A DNA stretch of 64,000 nt, from assembly GCF_040702505.1 (NCBI RefSeq), contig NZ_JBFBLC010000005.1:124001-188000 (forward strand), given 5' to 3'. This document shows positions 33,993 through 42,952 of the stretch, piece after piece (the first letter of the stretch is position 1; each line of letters begins with the position of its first letter). The notes under the pieces were generated by a model. It searched no databases. It was not told the DNA's origin and saw only the letters and a list, made by a program, of their open reading frames with translations. The position numbers were made by a program, and so were the translations under genes. The stretch is from Terrabacter sp040702505 (GTDB taxonomy: Bacteria; Actinomycetota; Actinomycetes; Actinomycetales; Dermatophilaceae).

Positions 33993-34859
33993 ATGGCACG
34001 CTATGAAGGCCGGCACCGCAGCGCACCGGCCCCCTCGACCGCCCCCCGCTCCGACCGTGCCACCCCCGCGGCTCGATCCGGCCGGGCACTCGGACAGGCC
34101 ACCACGGGCGAGGCACTCTCCTCCAGGTCCACCTCCACGTCCAGGTCCACCTCCGGCGCCCGGCGCGGCAAGCCCGCACGCAAGCGGCACGTGGGACGCC
34201 CGCTCCTCGCCGGCGCCCTCGCGCTCGGCCTCGGAGCCTCCGGCTTCGCCTACGCCAAGGCGAACGACCTGATCGGCGCCGACACCGCGGCCTTCGTCGT
34301 GGGCAACGGCGTGGTCGCGCAGACCGACGAGCTCGCCCGCGCCTCCACGGTCGACACGACCTACCGCGCCGCAGCGTCCGTCTCGCGCAACGAGCGCCGA
34401 ACGGCCATCGCGGCGACCGGCGTGAAGACCGCGAAGGAGCTTGAGGCCAAGCAGAAGCTGGCGGCCGCCCAGCAGGCCGAGCAGGCCCGCGTCGCCGCCG
34501 CCAAGGCGGCCCGCGACAAGGAACGCCAGAGCATCATCGACAACGTGAAGGCCGACCCGCAGTCCGCGGCCCGCATCCTGATGGCCGACCACGGCTGGTC
34601 GAGCGACGCGCAGTACAACTGCCTCGTCAACCTCTGGAACGGCGAGAGCGACTGGCGCTGGAGCGCCACCAACGCCAGCTCAGGCGCCTACGGCATCCCG
34701 CAGTCGCTGCCGGCGAGCAAGATGGCTCAGTTCGGCGCCGACTACCGCACCAACCCGCTGACCCAGATCAAGTGGGGCCTCTGGTACATCGAGATGTCCT
34801 ACGGCAACCCGTGCAACGCCTGGTCCACGTGGCAGGCGCGCTCCCCGCACTGGTACTGA
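33993..34859 (+). CDS. Secreted/anchored lytic transglycosylase (SLT domain)
   Basis: The 288-residue protein has a long basic Ser/Thr/Arg-rich N-terminus and a hydrophobic segment at about residues 68-86 (GRPLLAGALALGLGASGFAYA). An Ala/Lys/Glu-rich coiled coil follows (about residues 145-185). A C-terminal SLT-type domain has the catalytic Glu at about residue 218 (NLWNGESDWRWSATN), then SSGAYGIPQSLPASKM and GLWYIEMSYGNPCNAW. It should cut peptidoglycan glycan strands outside the membrane, perhaps aiding growth or resuscitation. The 70-residue cytosolic head before the membrane segment is long for the family. Confidence 0.85.
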   Translation: MARYEGRHRSAPAPSTAPRSDRATPAARSGRALGQATTGEALSSRSTSTSRSTSGARRGKPARKRHVGRPLLAGALALGLGASGFAYAKANDLIGADTAAFVVGNGVVAQTDELARASTVDTTYRAAASVSRNERRTAIAATGVKTAKELEAKQKLAAAQQAEQARVAAAKAARDKERQSIIDNVKADPQSAARILMADHGWSSDAQYNCLVNLWNGESDWRWSATNASSGAYGIPQSLPASKMAQFGADYRTNPLTQIKWGLWYIEMSYGNPCNAWSTWQARSPHWY

Positions 34860-34876
34860 CCGCACGAGACCCACGC

Positions 34877-34924
34877 CGTATGCCGTGGGGCGGGCTCCCG
34901 ACGGAGCCCGCCCCACGGCATACG
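34877..34924. terminator. Bidirectional terminator hairpin with GTATGCC ends
   Basis: A perfect 22-bp stem (34877-34898 with 34903-34924), loop CGAC, lies between the convergent transglycosylase and coaA genes. The base of the stem is again CGTATGCCGT paired with its complement. Confidence 0.85.
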
Positions 34925-34943
34925 CGCTCTACGGCGTACGCAC

Positions 34944-35954
34944 TCAGATCTTGCGCAGGCGCACCCGGCGCACCGCGTGGTTCTCGCCCTTGGAGAGCAC
35001 CAGCGTCGCGCGTGAGCGCGTCGGCAGGATGTTCTCGACGAGGTTGGGCCCGTTGATCTCGCGCCAGATGCGGTTCGCGGTCGCGACGGCCTGCTCGTCC
35101 GAGAGGGCGGCGTAGCGGTGGAAGTACGAGTCGGGGTCGGAGAACGCCGTCTGGCGCAGCCGCAGGAAGCGCTCGACGTACCACTTGCGCACGTCGTCGA
35201 CCCACGCGTCGACGTAGACGGAGAAGTCGAAGAAGTCGCTGACGGCCAGGCCCGTGCCGCGCACCGGGTGGTTCTCGGGGGCCTGCAGCACGTTGAGGCC
35301 CTCGACGATGAGCACGTCGGGCTGGCGCACGACGATGCGCTCGCCCGGGACGATGTCGTAGGACAGGTGCGAGTAGACGGGCGCCGTCACCTCCGCCCGA
35401 CCCGACTTGATCTCCGCCACGAAGCGCAGCAGCGCCCGCCGGTCGTAGGACTCCGGGAAGCCCTTGCGGTGCAGCAGCCCCCGCCGCTCGAGCTCGGCGT
35501 TGGGGAAGAGGAAGCCGTCGGTCGTCACGAGGGCCACGCGGGGGGTGTCGGGCCAGCGGGCGAGCATCTCGCGCAGCACGCGCGCCGTCGTCGACTTGCC
35601 GACGGCCACCGAGCCGGCGACCCCGATGACGAAGGGGGTGCGGGCCGGACGCTCGCCGAGGAAGTCGCTCGTCACCTGGTGGAGCTGGCGGGTGGCGCCG
35701 ACGTAGAAGTTGAGCAGGCGCGACAGCGGCAGGTAGACCTCCTCGACCTCACGCAGGTCCACCGGGTCGCCGAGGCCCCGCAGCCGCGCCAGGTCGGCGT
35801 CGTCGAGGTTGAGGGGGTGGTTCTCGCGCAACCGGGACCACGCGGCCCGGTCGAGCTCGATGTAGGGGGACGGGATCACGGTGCCGGTGCTGCCGTTGGT
35901 GACATCGACGCCGCTCCCGCCGGTTCCGGTGGATGGCTCCGACACGTGCGACAT
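34944..35954 (-). CDS. coaA: Type I pantothenate kinase
   Basis: This 336-residue P-loop kinase has Walker A GVAGSVAVGKSTT, DGFLFPNAEL (pantothenate site), YDRRALLRFVAE and VLIVEGLNVLQ. It phosphorylates pantothenate in the first and usually rate-limiting step of CoA synthesis. The first 45 residues (Ser/Thr/Gly-rich) extend beyond the E. coli start at the family-typical SPYIELDRAAW. I kept the ATG at 35954, but an internal start is possible. It is transcribed divergently from glmS across 63 bp. Confidence 0.93.
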   Translation of the reverse strand: MSHVSEPSTGTGGSGVDVTNGSTGTVIPSPYIELDRAAWSRLRENHPLNLDDADLARLRGLGDPVDLREVEEVYLPLSRLLNFYVGATRQLHQVTSDFLGERPARTPFVIGVAGSVAVGKSTTARVLREMLARWPDTPRVALVTTDGFLFPNAELERRGLLHRKGFPESYDRRALLRFVAEIKSGRAEVTAPVYSHLSYDIVPGERIVVRQPDVLIVEGLNVLQAPENHPVRGTGLAVSDFFDFSVYVDAWVDDVRKWYVERFLRLRQTAFSDPDSYFHRYAALSDEQAVATANRIWREINGPNLVENILPTRSRATLVLSKGENHAVRRVRLRKI

Positions 35955-36004
35955 TGTTGCGGACGGCGTCGCCGTGCGTGGCGTTGCCCCCGCGCGCGTT
36001 CCCT

Positions 36005-36010
36005 TAGGCT
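36005..36010 (+). promoter_or_regulatory. -10 element (TAGGCT) of glmS, likely leaderless
   Basis: TAGGCT ends seven bases before the ATG at 36018. The whole coaA-glmS intergenic region is only 63 bp, so both promoters are packed closely. No glmS ribozyme fold was seen, and there would be no room for one. Confidence 0.5.
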
Positions 36011-36017
36011 GCTCTCC

Positions 36018-37877
36018 ATGTGCGGAATCGTGGGATACGTCGGACGCTCGAGCGACGCGACGGCGCTGGACGTCGTCATGGAGGGCCTGGCCCGCCTCGA
36101 GTACCGAGGCTACGACTCGGCCGGTGTGGCGCTCCTCGATGGCGACCACGTCGAGACGCGCAAGAAGTCCGGCAAGCTCGCCAACCTCGTCGCCGAGCTC
36201 GAGGCCGACCCGCTGCCCCCGTCGACGACCGGCATCGGGCACACCCGCTGGGCCACGCACGGCGGCCCGACCGACCAGAACGCCCACCCGCACCGCGGTG
36301 GCAGGGACGGCAAGCTCGCCCTGATCCACAACGGCATCATCGAGAACTTCCACGCCCTCAAGAAGGGGCTGCTCGAGGACGGCGTCGAGTTCACGAGCGA
36401 GACCGACACCGAGGTCGTCGCGCACCTGCTGGCGGCCGCCTACGAGCGCGAGCAGGATCTGACCGCCGCGATGCAGGCCGTCGTGGCCGACCTCGAGGGC
36501 GCCTTCACCCTGCTCGCGATCCACGCCGACCAGCCCGGCGTCGTGGTCGGCGCCCGCCGCAACAGCCCCCTCGTCGTGGGCCTCGGCGAGGATGCCAACT
36601 ATCTCGGCTCCGACGTCGCCGCCTTCATCGGCCACACCCGCCACGCCCTCGAGCTGGCCCAGGACCAGATCGTCACGATCACCCCCGACGGTGCCACCGT
36701 CGTCAACTTCGACGGCACGCCGGCCGAGGGCAAGGCGTACGACGTGACGTGGGACGCCGCGGCCGCCGAGAAGGGTGGCTACGCCACCTTCATGGAGAAG
36801 GAGATCCACGACCAGCCGCACGCCGTCGCCGACACGCTGCTCGGGCGCACCGACGCCGAGGGCCGGCTCGTCCTCGACGAGATGAGCATCTCGGAGGAGC
36901 AGCTCAAGGCGGTCGACCGCATCACGATCGTCGCCTGCGGCACCGCGGCATACGCCGGCATGGTGGCCAAGTACGCCATCGAGCACTGGACGCGCATCCC
37001 CGTCGAGGTCGCCCTCGCGCACGAGTTCCGCTACTGCGACCCCATCGTCGACGAGCGCACCCTGGTCGTCTCCATCAGCCAGTCAGGCGAGACGATGGAC
37101 ACCCTCATGGCCGTCAAGCACGCCCGTGACCTCGGCGCCGTCACGGTGTCCGTGTGCAACACGCACGGCTCGACGATCCCGCGCGAGTCCGACGCCGTGC
37201 TCTACACGCACGCGGGCCCCGAGATCGCCGTCGCCTCGACCAAGGCCTTCCTCGCCCAGATCACCGCGTGCTACGTCCTCGGCCTCTACCTCGCGCAGCT
37301 GCGCGGCGGGTCGTACGCCGACGACGCGCAGTCGGTCATGAAGGAGCTGGCGCAGGTGCCGGCCAAGATCGAGACGCTGCTCGGCCGGATGGACCGGGTC
37401 AAGGAGATCGCCGGCTTCATGGCCGACACCCGCGCGGTGCTCTTCCTCGGCCGGCACGTCGGCTACCCGATCGCGCTCGAGGGTGCGCTCAAGCTCAAGG
37501 AGCTCGCCTACATCCACGCCGAGGGCTTCGCGGCCGGCGAGCTCAAGCACGGCCCCATCGCGCTCATCGAGCCGGGCCAGCCGGTCTTCGTCGTCGTCCC
37601 CTCGCCCACGAGCGAGCACGGCCTGCACGGCAAGGTCGTCTCCAACATCCAGGAGATCCGGGCCCGCGGCGCCCGCACCCTCGTCATCGCCGAGGAGGGC
37701 GACGAGGCGGTCGAGCCGTTCGCCGACGAGGTGATCCGGGTCCCCGCGACCTCGCCGCTGCTCGCACCGCTGCTCACGGTAGTTCCGCTCCAGGTCTTCG
37801 CGCTGTGGCTGTCCACGGCCAAGGGCCTCGACGTCGACCAGCCGCGCAACCTCGCCAAGTCGGTCACGGTCGAGTGA
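36018..37877 (+). CDS. glmS: Glutamine-fructose-6-phosphate aminotransferase
   Basis: The 619-residue enzyme has an N-terminal glutaminase domain starting MCGIVGYVG, with Cys2 as nucleophile once Met is removed. It also shows LARLEYRGYDSAG and HTRWATHG. Two SIS domains (from about residues 290 and 460) carry CGTAAYAG, SISQSGETMDT and the C-terminal KSVTVE. It makes glucosamine-6-phosphate, the entry to UDP-GlcNAc and also to mycothiol. The following acpS gene begins 2 bp after the stop, so the glmS-acpS-nnr genes form an operon. Confidence 0.96.
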   Translation: MCGIVGYVGRSSDATALDVVMEGLARLEYRGYDSAGVALLDGDHVETRKKSGKLANLVAELEADPLPPSTTGIGHTRWATHGGPTDQNAHPHRGGRDGKLALIHNGIIENFHALKKGLLEDGVEFTSETDTEVVAHLLAAAYEREQDLTAAMQAVVADLEGAFTLLAIHADQPGVVVGARRNSPLVVGLGEDANYLGSDVAAFIGHTRHALELAQDQIVTITPDGATVVNFDGTPAEGKAYDVTWDAAAAEKGGYATFMEKEIHDQPHAVADTLLGRTDAEGRLVLDEMSISEEQLKAVDRITIVACGTAAYAGMVAKYAIEHWTRIPVEVALAHEFRYCDPIVDERTLVVSISQSGETMDTLMAVKHARDLGAVTVSVCNTHGSTIPRESDAVLYTHAGPEIAVASTKAFLAQITACYVLGLYLAQLRGGSYADDAQSVMKELAQVPAKIETLLGRMDRVKEIAGFMADTRAVLFLGRHVGYPIALEGALKLKELAYIHAEGFAAGELKHGPIALIEPGQPVFVVVPSPTSEHGLHGKVVSNIQEIRARGARTLVIAEEGDEAVEPFADEVIRVPATSPLLAPLLTVVPLQVFALWLSTAKGLDVDQPRNLAKSVTVE

Positions 37878-37878
37878 C

Positions 37879-38229
37879 GTGATCGTCGGGGTCGGGATCG
37901 ACGTCGTCGACATCGCGCGCTTCGAGGGGACGCTCGAGCGCACGCCCGCGCTGCGCCAGCGGCTCTTCACGCCCGAGGAACAGGACCTCGGCATCGCGTC
38001 GCTGGCCGCGCGGTTCGCCGCCAAGGAGGCGCTCGCCAAGGCACTCGGAGCGCCGGTCGGGCTGCACTGGACCGATGCCCGCGTCGTGACGAACGACGAA
38101 GGGCGACCGTTCCTCGAGATCGGCGGCACGGTCCAGGCCCGCGCCAACGACCTCGGCGTCGACTCGCTGCACCTGTCCCTGTCCCACGACGCCGGAGTGG
38201 CGTCGGCCGTCGTCATCGCGGAGGGCTGA
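37879..38229 (+). CDS. acpS: Holo-[acyl-carrier-protein] synthase
   Basis: The 116-residue phosphopantetheinyl transferase has the two AcpS motifs GVGIDVVDIARFE (Mg-binding Asp near residue 8) and FAAKEALAKALG, and ends in LHLSLSHDAGVASAVVIAE. It transfers 4'-phosphopantetheine from CoA to acyl carrier protein. The GTG start follows the glmS stop by one base, and the stop overlaps the next ATG (TGATG). Its position beside coaA and glmS links CoA supply to lipid and wall synthesis. Confidence 0.94.
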   Translation: MIVGVGIDVVDIARFEGTLERTPALRQRLFTPEEQDLGIASLAARFAAKEALAKALGAPVGLHWTDARVVTNDEGRPFLEIGGTVQARANDLGVDSLHLSLSHDAGVASAVVIAEG

Positions 38230-39806
38230 TGATCCGGGCACATTCCGTCCAGGCCGTACGCACCGCGGAGGCCGCTGCCATGGCGCGGCTGCCCGAGGGT
38301 GAGCTGATGGCGCGGGCCGCGCACGGGCTCGCCGAGGTGGCCGCCGCCCGGCTCACCGACGTCGAGGGCGCCACCGTGGTCGGCCTCGTCGGCGCCGGCG
38401 ACAACGGCGGCGACACGCTGTATGCCCTCGCCGCACTCGCCGAGTCGGGCTACGCCGCCGCCGTGGTGCTGGTTCCCTCGGCCGGCCGCTCGGGCGTCCA
38501 CGCCGCCGGACTGCAGGCCGCCGAGTCGGCCGGAGCCGTCGTGCACGTGACTGCCGACGATCCCGACGATGCGGCCGAGGCCGTGGCCGGTGCCGACCTC
38601 GTGCTCGACGGCATCGTCGGCATCGGTGGTCGGCCGGGCCTGCGGCCGGAGGCGGCCCGGCTCGTCGACGCGATCGACGACGACGCCTGGGTGATCGCCG
38701 TGGACCTCGCGAGCGGTCTCGACCCGGCCGGGGAGTCGGGCGAGGAAGACGCCGTCTGGGCCGACGAGACCGTCACCTTCGGCACGCCGAAGCCGGTGCA
38801 CCTGCTGCCCGCCGGAGAGGCGGCGACGGGCCGGCTGACCGTGGTCGACATCGGCATCGAGGTCGACGACGTCCCGGCCGCGGTCGAGCGGCTGACGTGG
38901 GACGACGTCACGGACCTGTGGCCCGTTCCCGGTCGGGGCGACGACAAGTACTCCCGCGGCGTGCTCGGCGTCGTCGCCGGCAGCGAGGCCTACCCCGGAG
39001 CGGCCGTGCTCTGCACGACGGCGGCTGCCGAGGCCGGCATCGGCATGATCCGCTACGTCGGCACGCCGACCCCGGTCGGACTCGTCCACCAGGCCGTGCC
39101 GGAGGCGGTCGTGGGGGAGGGGCGCGTGCAGGCGTGGGTCGTCGGGCCCGGGCTCGACACGGAGGCCGACACCGACGAGGCCCGCACCCAGCTGGACTCG
39201 GCCCGTTCTGCGCTGGCGAGCGAGCAGCCGGTCGTCGTCGACGCCGGCGGGCTGGCGCTCGTCGAGGGACGGCGCGAGGCCCCCACCGTGCTGACTCCCC
39301 ACGCCGGCGAGCTGGCCCGGCTCCTCACCCGGCTCGAGCAGTCGACGAGCGGGACCGATGACGCAGATTCAGCTCGACCCGGCGCCGGCTCACGCTCACC
39401 CGACCCGGCAACCTCCGTCAACGGTCCCGCCGAGACCACCACGGACGACGTCAAGGCAGACCCGCTGGGGCACGCCCGGCGCCTGGCCGCGCGGACCGGC
39501 GCCACGGTGCTGCTCAAGGGCGCCACGACGCTCGTCGTCACCGACGGCCACCCCGTACGCTCGCAGGCCGACGCGCCGCCCTGGCTCGCCACCGCCGGGG
39601 CCGGCGACGTGCTCTCCGGTGTCATCGGTGCCCTCCTCGCCTCCGGTCTCCCACCCCACGACGCCGCCTCTCTCGGCGCCCTCGTCCACGGGGTGTCTGC
39701 CGACCGGGTCTCCGGCGGGGGCCCGCTGCGGGCGCTCGCGGTCGCACACGGCATACGCCCCACTGTGCGCGACCTGCTGGCCCGCGGGCGGTCCGCCCCG
39801 AGCTGA
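38229..39806 (+). CDS. nnr: Bifunctional NAD(P)H-hydrate epimerase/dehydratase
   Basis: The 525-residue protein has an N-terminal YjeF epimerase domain (GLVGAGDNGGDTLYAL, LDGIVGIGGRPGL). The C-terminal ADP-dependent dehydratase domain has VLTPHAGELARLL, LLKGATTLVV and the ribokinase-like TAGAGDVLSGVIGALLA. It repairs the damaged hydrates NADHX and NADPHX. A low-complexity Ser/Thr/Asp/Pro stretch of about 35 residues (around residues 375-415) interrupts the dehydratase domain after TPHAGE. That is not typical, and it may be a surface loop. A GGCATAC word near the 3' end forces a rare ATA codon. Confidence 0.93.
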   Translation: MIRAHSVQAVRTAEAAAMARLPEGELMARAAHGLAEVAAARLTDVEGATVVGLVGAGDNGGDTLYALAALAESGYAAAVVLVPSAGRSGVHAAGLQAAESAGAVVHVTADDPDDAAEAVAGADLVLDGIVGIGGRPGLRPEAARLVDAIDDDAWVIAVDLASGLDPAGESGEEDAVWADETVTFGTPKPVHLLPAGEAATGRLTVVDIGIEVDDVPAAVERLTWDDVTDLWPVPGRGDDKYSRGVLGVVAGSEAYPGAAVLCTTAAAEAGIGMIRYVGTPTPVGLVHQAVPEAVVGEGRVQAWVVGPGLDTEADTDEARTQLDSARSALASEQPVVVDAGGLALVEGRREAPTVLTPHAGELARLLTRLEQSTSGTDDADSARPGAGSRSPDPATSVNGPAETTTDDVKADPLGHARRLAARTGATVLLKGATTLVVTDGHPVRSQADAPPWLATAGAGDVLSGVIGALLASGLPPHDAASLGALVHGVSADRVSGGGPLRALAVAHGIRPTVRDLLARGRSAPS

Positions 39807-39873
39807 GCCGGCGCACGGCCCACCGGCCGAGCCCCGTTCCCGGACCACCCCGATGAACTGCGAGACTGCACGC

Positions 39874-41094
39874 ATGAGCCAGATCGACGTCCCCGACGCC
39901 GGCCCGGTGGCCGCACCCACGAGCGCGGCGGCCACGATCCAGGGCGAGCTGCCCACCCGAGGCCTGACCGTGTGGGCCGAGATCGACCTCGGCGCGCTCG
40001 AGCACAACGTGCGCACGCTGCGCGCGCTCGCCCCCTCGTCCGAGTTCATGGCGGTCGTCAAGGCCGACGCGTATGGCCACGGGCTGCTTCCGGTGGCCCG
40101 CGCGGCCATTCGCGGCGGGGCCACCTGGCTGGGCACGGCCCAGTTCGCCGAGGCCTTCGCGCTGCGCGACGCCGGCATCACGACCCGCCTGCTGACCTGG
40201 CTCAGCGTGCCCGGGGCCGACTTCGCCGGGGCCGTCGCCCGCGACATCGACCTGTCCGCGTCGGCGCCGTGGGTCCTCGACGAGATCGCCACGGCCGCTG
40301 CGACCGCCGGCCGGACCGCCCGGGTGCACCTCAAGGCCGACACGGGGCTCGGCCGCGGCGGCGCCTACGGCGCGGGCTGGTCGGCACTGGTCCAGCACGC
40401 CCGACAGCTCGAGGCAGGCGGCGCCATCCGCGTCGTCGGCGCCTGGACCCACTTCGCCTTCGCCGACGCGCCCGAGCACCCGACCGTGCTGGCGCAGCAG
40501 GACCGGTTCTTCGAGGCCGTCGCCGAGGCGGAGCAAGCCGGGCTGCGCCTCGAGGTGCGGCACCTGGCCAACTCCGCCGCCACCCTCGTGCACCCCTCGG
40601 CGCACGCGGACATCGTGCGCCCGGGCATCGCCATGTACGGCCTGACCCCGGTGCCGCAGGTCGACGACGACTTCGGCCTGCGCCCCGTCATGACCCTGCG
40701 GGCCCGGCTGGCGCTCGTCAAGGCGCTGCCGGCGGGCCAGGGCATCAGCTACGGCCACGCCTACACCCCGCAGGTCGACACGGTGGTGGGGCTCGTCCCC
40801 GCGGGCTACGCCGACGGTGTGCCCCGCAACGCCAGCAACGTCGGCCCGGTGCTCGCCGACGGGCGCCGCACGACCATCGCCGGGCGGGTGTGCATGGACC
40901 AGTTCGTCCTCGACCTCGGACCCGGCTCGCGGGCCCGTGCCGGGGACGTCGTGACGCTCTTCGGTGGAGCCCCCGGTGAGCCCACGGCGCAGGAGTGGGC
41001 CGACGCCACCGACACCATCAGCTACGAGATCGTGACCCGGCTCGGCGCACGCGTGCCGCGGCTCTACCTCGGAGAGCCGGAGGGCAGCGCGTGA
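39874..41094 (+). CDS. alr: Alanine racemase
   Basis: This fold-type III PLP enzyme (406 residues from this start) has the PLP Lys63 in VVKADAYGHG, the catalytic Tyr in GQGISYGHAYTP, and GRVCMDQFVLDLG. It makes D-alanine for peptidoglycan. The first 28 residues are a variable extension. An alternative ATG seven codons upstream (39853) is possible, and neither has a clear ribosome binding site. The stop overlaps the next gene's GTG (GTGA). Confidence 0.95.
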   Translation: MSQIDVPDAGPVAAPTSAAATIQGELPTRGLTVWAEIDLGALEHNVRTLRALAPSSEFMAVVKADAYGHGLLPVARAAIRGGATWLGTAQFAEAFALRDAGITTRLLTWLSVPGADFAGAVARDIDLSASAPWVLDEIATAAATAGRTARVHLKADTGLGRGGAYGAGWSALVQHARQLEAGGAIRVVGAWTHFAFADAPEHPTVLAQQDRFFEAVAEAEQAGLRLEVRHLANSAATLVHPSAHADIVRPGIAMYGLTPVPQVDDDFGLRPVMTLRARLALVKALPAGQGISYGHAYTPQVDTVVGLVPAGYADGVPRNASNVGPVLADGRRTTIAGRVCMDQFVLDLGPGSRARAGDVVTLFGGAPGEPTAQEWADATDTISYEIVTRLGARVPRLYLGEPEGSA

Positions 41095-42356
41095 GCCCGC
41101 GTCGCAACCCGGTCCTCGGCATCGCCGCGGCCTCGTTGGGCGTCGCGGCCGGTGTCGCCGCCGGCATCGCGGCCGACCGAGCGGGCAAGCACCGCGCGGC
41201 GATGGAGGCCCTGGAGACACCGGAGCTGCTCGACATCACTCCGGACGAGGAGCACGTCGTCCTGACCGACGACGGCGTCACGCTGCACGCAGAGGTCGAC
41301 CTGCCGGACCCCGAGACCGCGCGCGTCGCGGCCCGGGGCGCCACCCGGCACGGCCGTGCGGAAGAGCTGCCGACCGTCGTGCTGACGCACGGCTACTGCC
41401 TGAGCCTGCGCTGCTGGGTCTACCAGCGGCGGGCGCTCAAGGCTGCCGGCTATCGCGTCGTCAGCTGGGACCAGCGCGGCCACGGACGCTCCGGCCGCGG
41501 CGACCGGGAGAGCTACACGATCGAGCGTCTCGGCGAGGACCTGCACCAGGTCCTGACCGAGCTGGTGCCTGACGGGGACATCGTGCTCGTCGGCCACTCG
41601 ATGGGCGGCATGACCATGCTGGCCCTCGGGGAGCAGCAGCGTGAGCTCGTCGAGAAGCGGGTCGTCGGGGCAGGGTTCATCGCCACCAGCGCCGGTGGGC
41701 TCATGCTCGCCAACGGCGGCCGCATGGCGACCTTCGGCCGCCTCCTGCTCGAGCGCCTCGGCCCCGGCGTGCTCGCGTCGCTGGCCTCGCGCCCCGAGCT
41801 CTTCAGCCGCATGCGTCGGGTCACCCGTGACCTCGAGCACTTCATGGTCGAGCAGAACTCGTTCGCCTCACCGGTGCCGCGATCGGTCGTGCGCTACACC
41901 GCCGACATGCTGCTCGGCACCCCGCTCGACGTCGTCAACGACTACCTGCGGACCTTCGACGGCTTCGACAAGCGGCCGGCTCTGTCGGAGTTCCGGCACG
42001 CGGTCGTCCTCGTCTTCAACGGCCGCGAGGACATCCTCACCCCGCCGGCGCACAGCGAGCTCATCGTCGAGGGCATCCCCGGCGCGGAGCACATCGTCGT
42101 CAACGACGCCGGCCACGTCATCATGCTCGAGCACCCGGACCTGCTCGACGCCCACCTCGTCCAGCTCGTCGACCAGTCCGCCCGGGCCCGGGCGGAGCAG
42201 GTCGACGTCGCGAAGCAGCCGCGGGTGCGCCGGATCGTCACCGACGTGGCCAAGAACCGCCGCCTCAAGCGCCTCGAGAAGGAGGCGGCCGAGCTCGCAC
42301 GGTCGCGCCGTGGCCGCACGATCCGTCCGAGGCCGGCGCGGCCCAAGGGGGCGTGA
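41091..42356 (+). CDS. Alpha/beta hydrolase of the alr-tsaE region
   Basis: The 421-residue protein has a short hydrophobic N-terminus (residues 8-30, Ala/Gly/Val-rich, possibly a membrane anchor). The alpha/beta hydrolase domain follows with LTHGYCLSLRCW, SWDQRGHGRSG, the nucleophile elbow GHSMGGMTM (Ser near residue 170) and NDAGHVIMLEHPD. A basic tail (RRLKRLEKEAAELARSRRGR) ends it. A hydrolase between alr and tsaE is common in actinobacteria, and its substrate is unknown. It is coupled to both neighbours by GTGA overlaps. Confidence 0.85.
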   Translation: MSPRRNPVLGIAAASLGVAAGVAAGIAADRAGKHRAAMEALETPELLDITPDEEHVVLTDDGVTLHAEVDLPDPETARVAARGATRHGRAEELPTVVLTHGYCLSLRCWVYQRRALKAAGYRVVSWDQRGHGRSGRGDRESYTIERLGEDLHQVLTELVPDGDIVLVGHSMGGMTMLALGEQQRELVEKRVVGAGFIATSAGGLMLANGGRMATFGRLLLERLGPGVLASLASRPELFSRMRRVTRDLEHFMVEQNSFASPVPRSVVRYTADMLLGTPLDVVNDYLRTFDGFDKRPALSEFRHAVVLVFNGREDILTPPAHSELIVEGIPGAEHIVVNDAGHVIMLEHPDLLDAHLVQLVDQSARARAEQVDVAKQPRVRRIVTDVAKNRRLKRLEKEAAELARSRRGRTIRPRPARPKGA

Positions 42357-42823
42357 CCGTGGAACGCGAGGTCCGGTGGGCCACCGCCGACGACACCCAG
42401 GACTTCGGCCGCCGGCTCGGCGCCCTGCTGCGCGGTGGTGACGTCCTCGTGCTCACGGGCGACCTCGGCGCCGGCAAGACCACGCTGACGCAGGGCATCG
42501 CCGAGGGTCTCGGCGTGCGCGGCCCGATCACCTCGCCGACCTTCGTCATCGCGCGGGTGCACCCCTCGCTCGTCGGCGGCCCGGCACTCGTGCACGTCGA
42601 CGCCTACCGCCTCGGCTCGGCCCTCGAGCTCGACGACCTCGACCTCGACGCCGACCTCGACCAGAGCGTCACGGTCGTCGAGTGGGGCGCCGGACTCGCC
42701 GAGCAGCTGAGCGACTCGCGCCTCGAGCTGAGCATCGTCGGCGACGACGTGCGCACCGCCCGGCTGGTCGGGGTGGGCGACCGCTGGAGCGGCGTCCTCG
42801 ACGCCGTCGCGCCGGTCCACTGA
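42353..42823 (+). CDS. tsaE: tRNA t6A threonylcarbamoyladenosine synthesis ATPase TsaE
   Basis: The 156-residue ATPase has Walker A LTGDLGAGKTTLTQG, TSPTFVIARVH and the Walker B-like VVEWGAGLAEQL. It powers or resets the TsaB-TsaD complex that adds threonylcarbamoyl to A37 of ANN-decoding tRNAs. The GTG start overlaps the upstream hydrolase stop. tsaB follows after 129 bp with its own promoter. Confidence 0.94.
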   Translation: MTVEREVRWATADDTQDFGRRLGALLRGGDVLVLTGDLGAGKTTLTQGIAEGLGVRGPITSPTFVIARVHPSLVGGPALVHVDAYRLGSALELDDLDLDADLDQSVTVVEWGAGLAEQLSDSRLELSIVGDDVRTARLVGVGDRWSGVLDAVAPVH

Positions 42824-42939
42824 CGCGGCAGCCCCTCCCGGTTGGGAACCCGGCCCGCCGGGGGACTCGACGTGACGTCGGGCGCCGAGGGGTACGGCAT
42901 ACGGCACCCTCGGGTTCGGGTAGCCGGCGGCCGCTCGGA

Positions 42940-42945
42940 TAGCCT
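42940..42945 (+). promoter_or_regulatory. -10 element (TAGCCT) of tsaB, likely leaderless
   Basis: TAGCCT ends seven bases before the GTG at 42953. The intergenic region also contains one GGCATAC word (42896-42902). Confidence 0.45.
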
Positions 42946-42952
42946 GACCGTC

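Noticed and set aside
36011..36017. glmS ribozyme
   Set aside because: Only 63 bp separate coaA and glmS, too short, and the ribozyme is mostly a Firmicutes feature.
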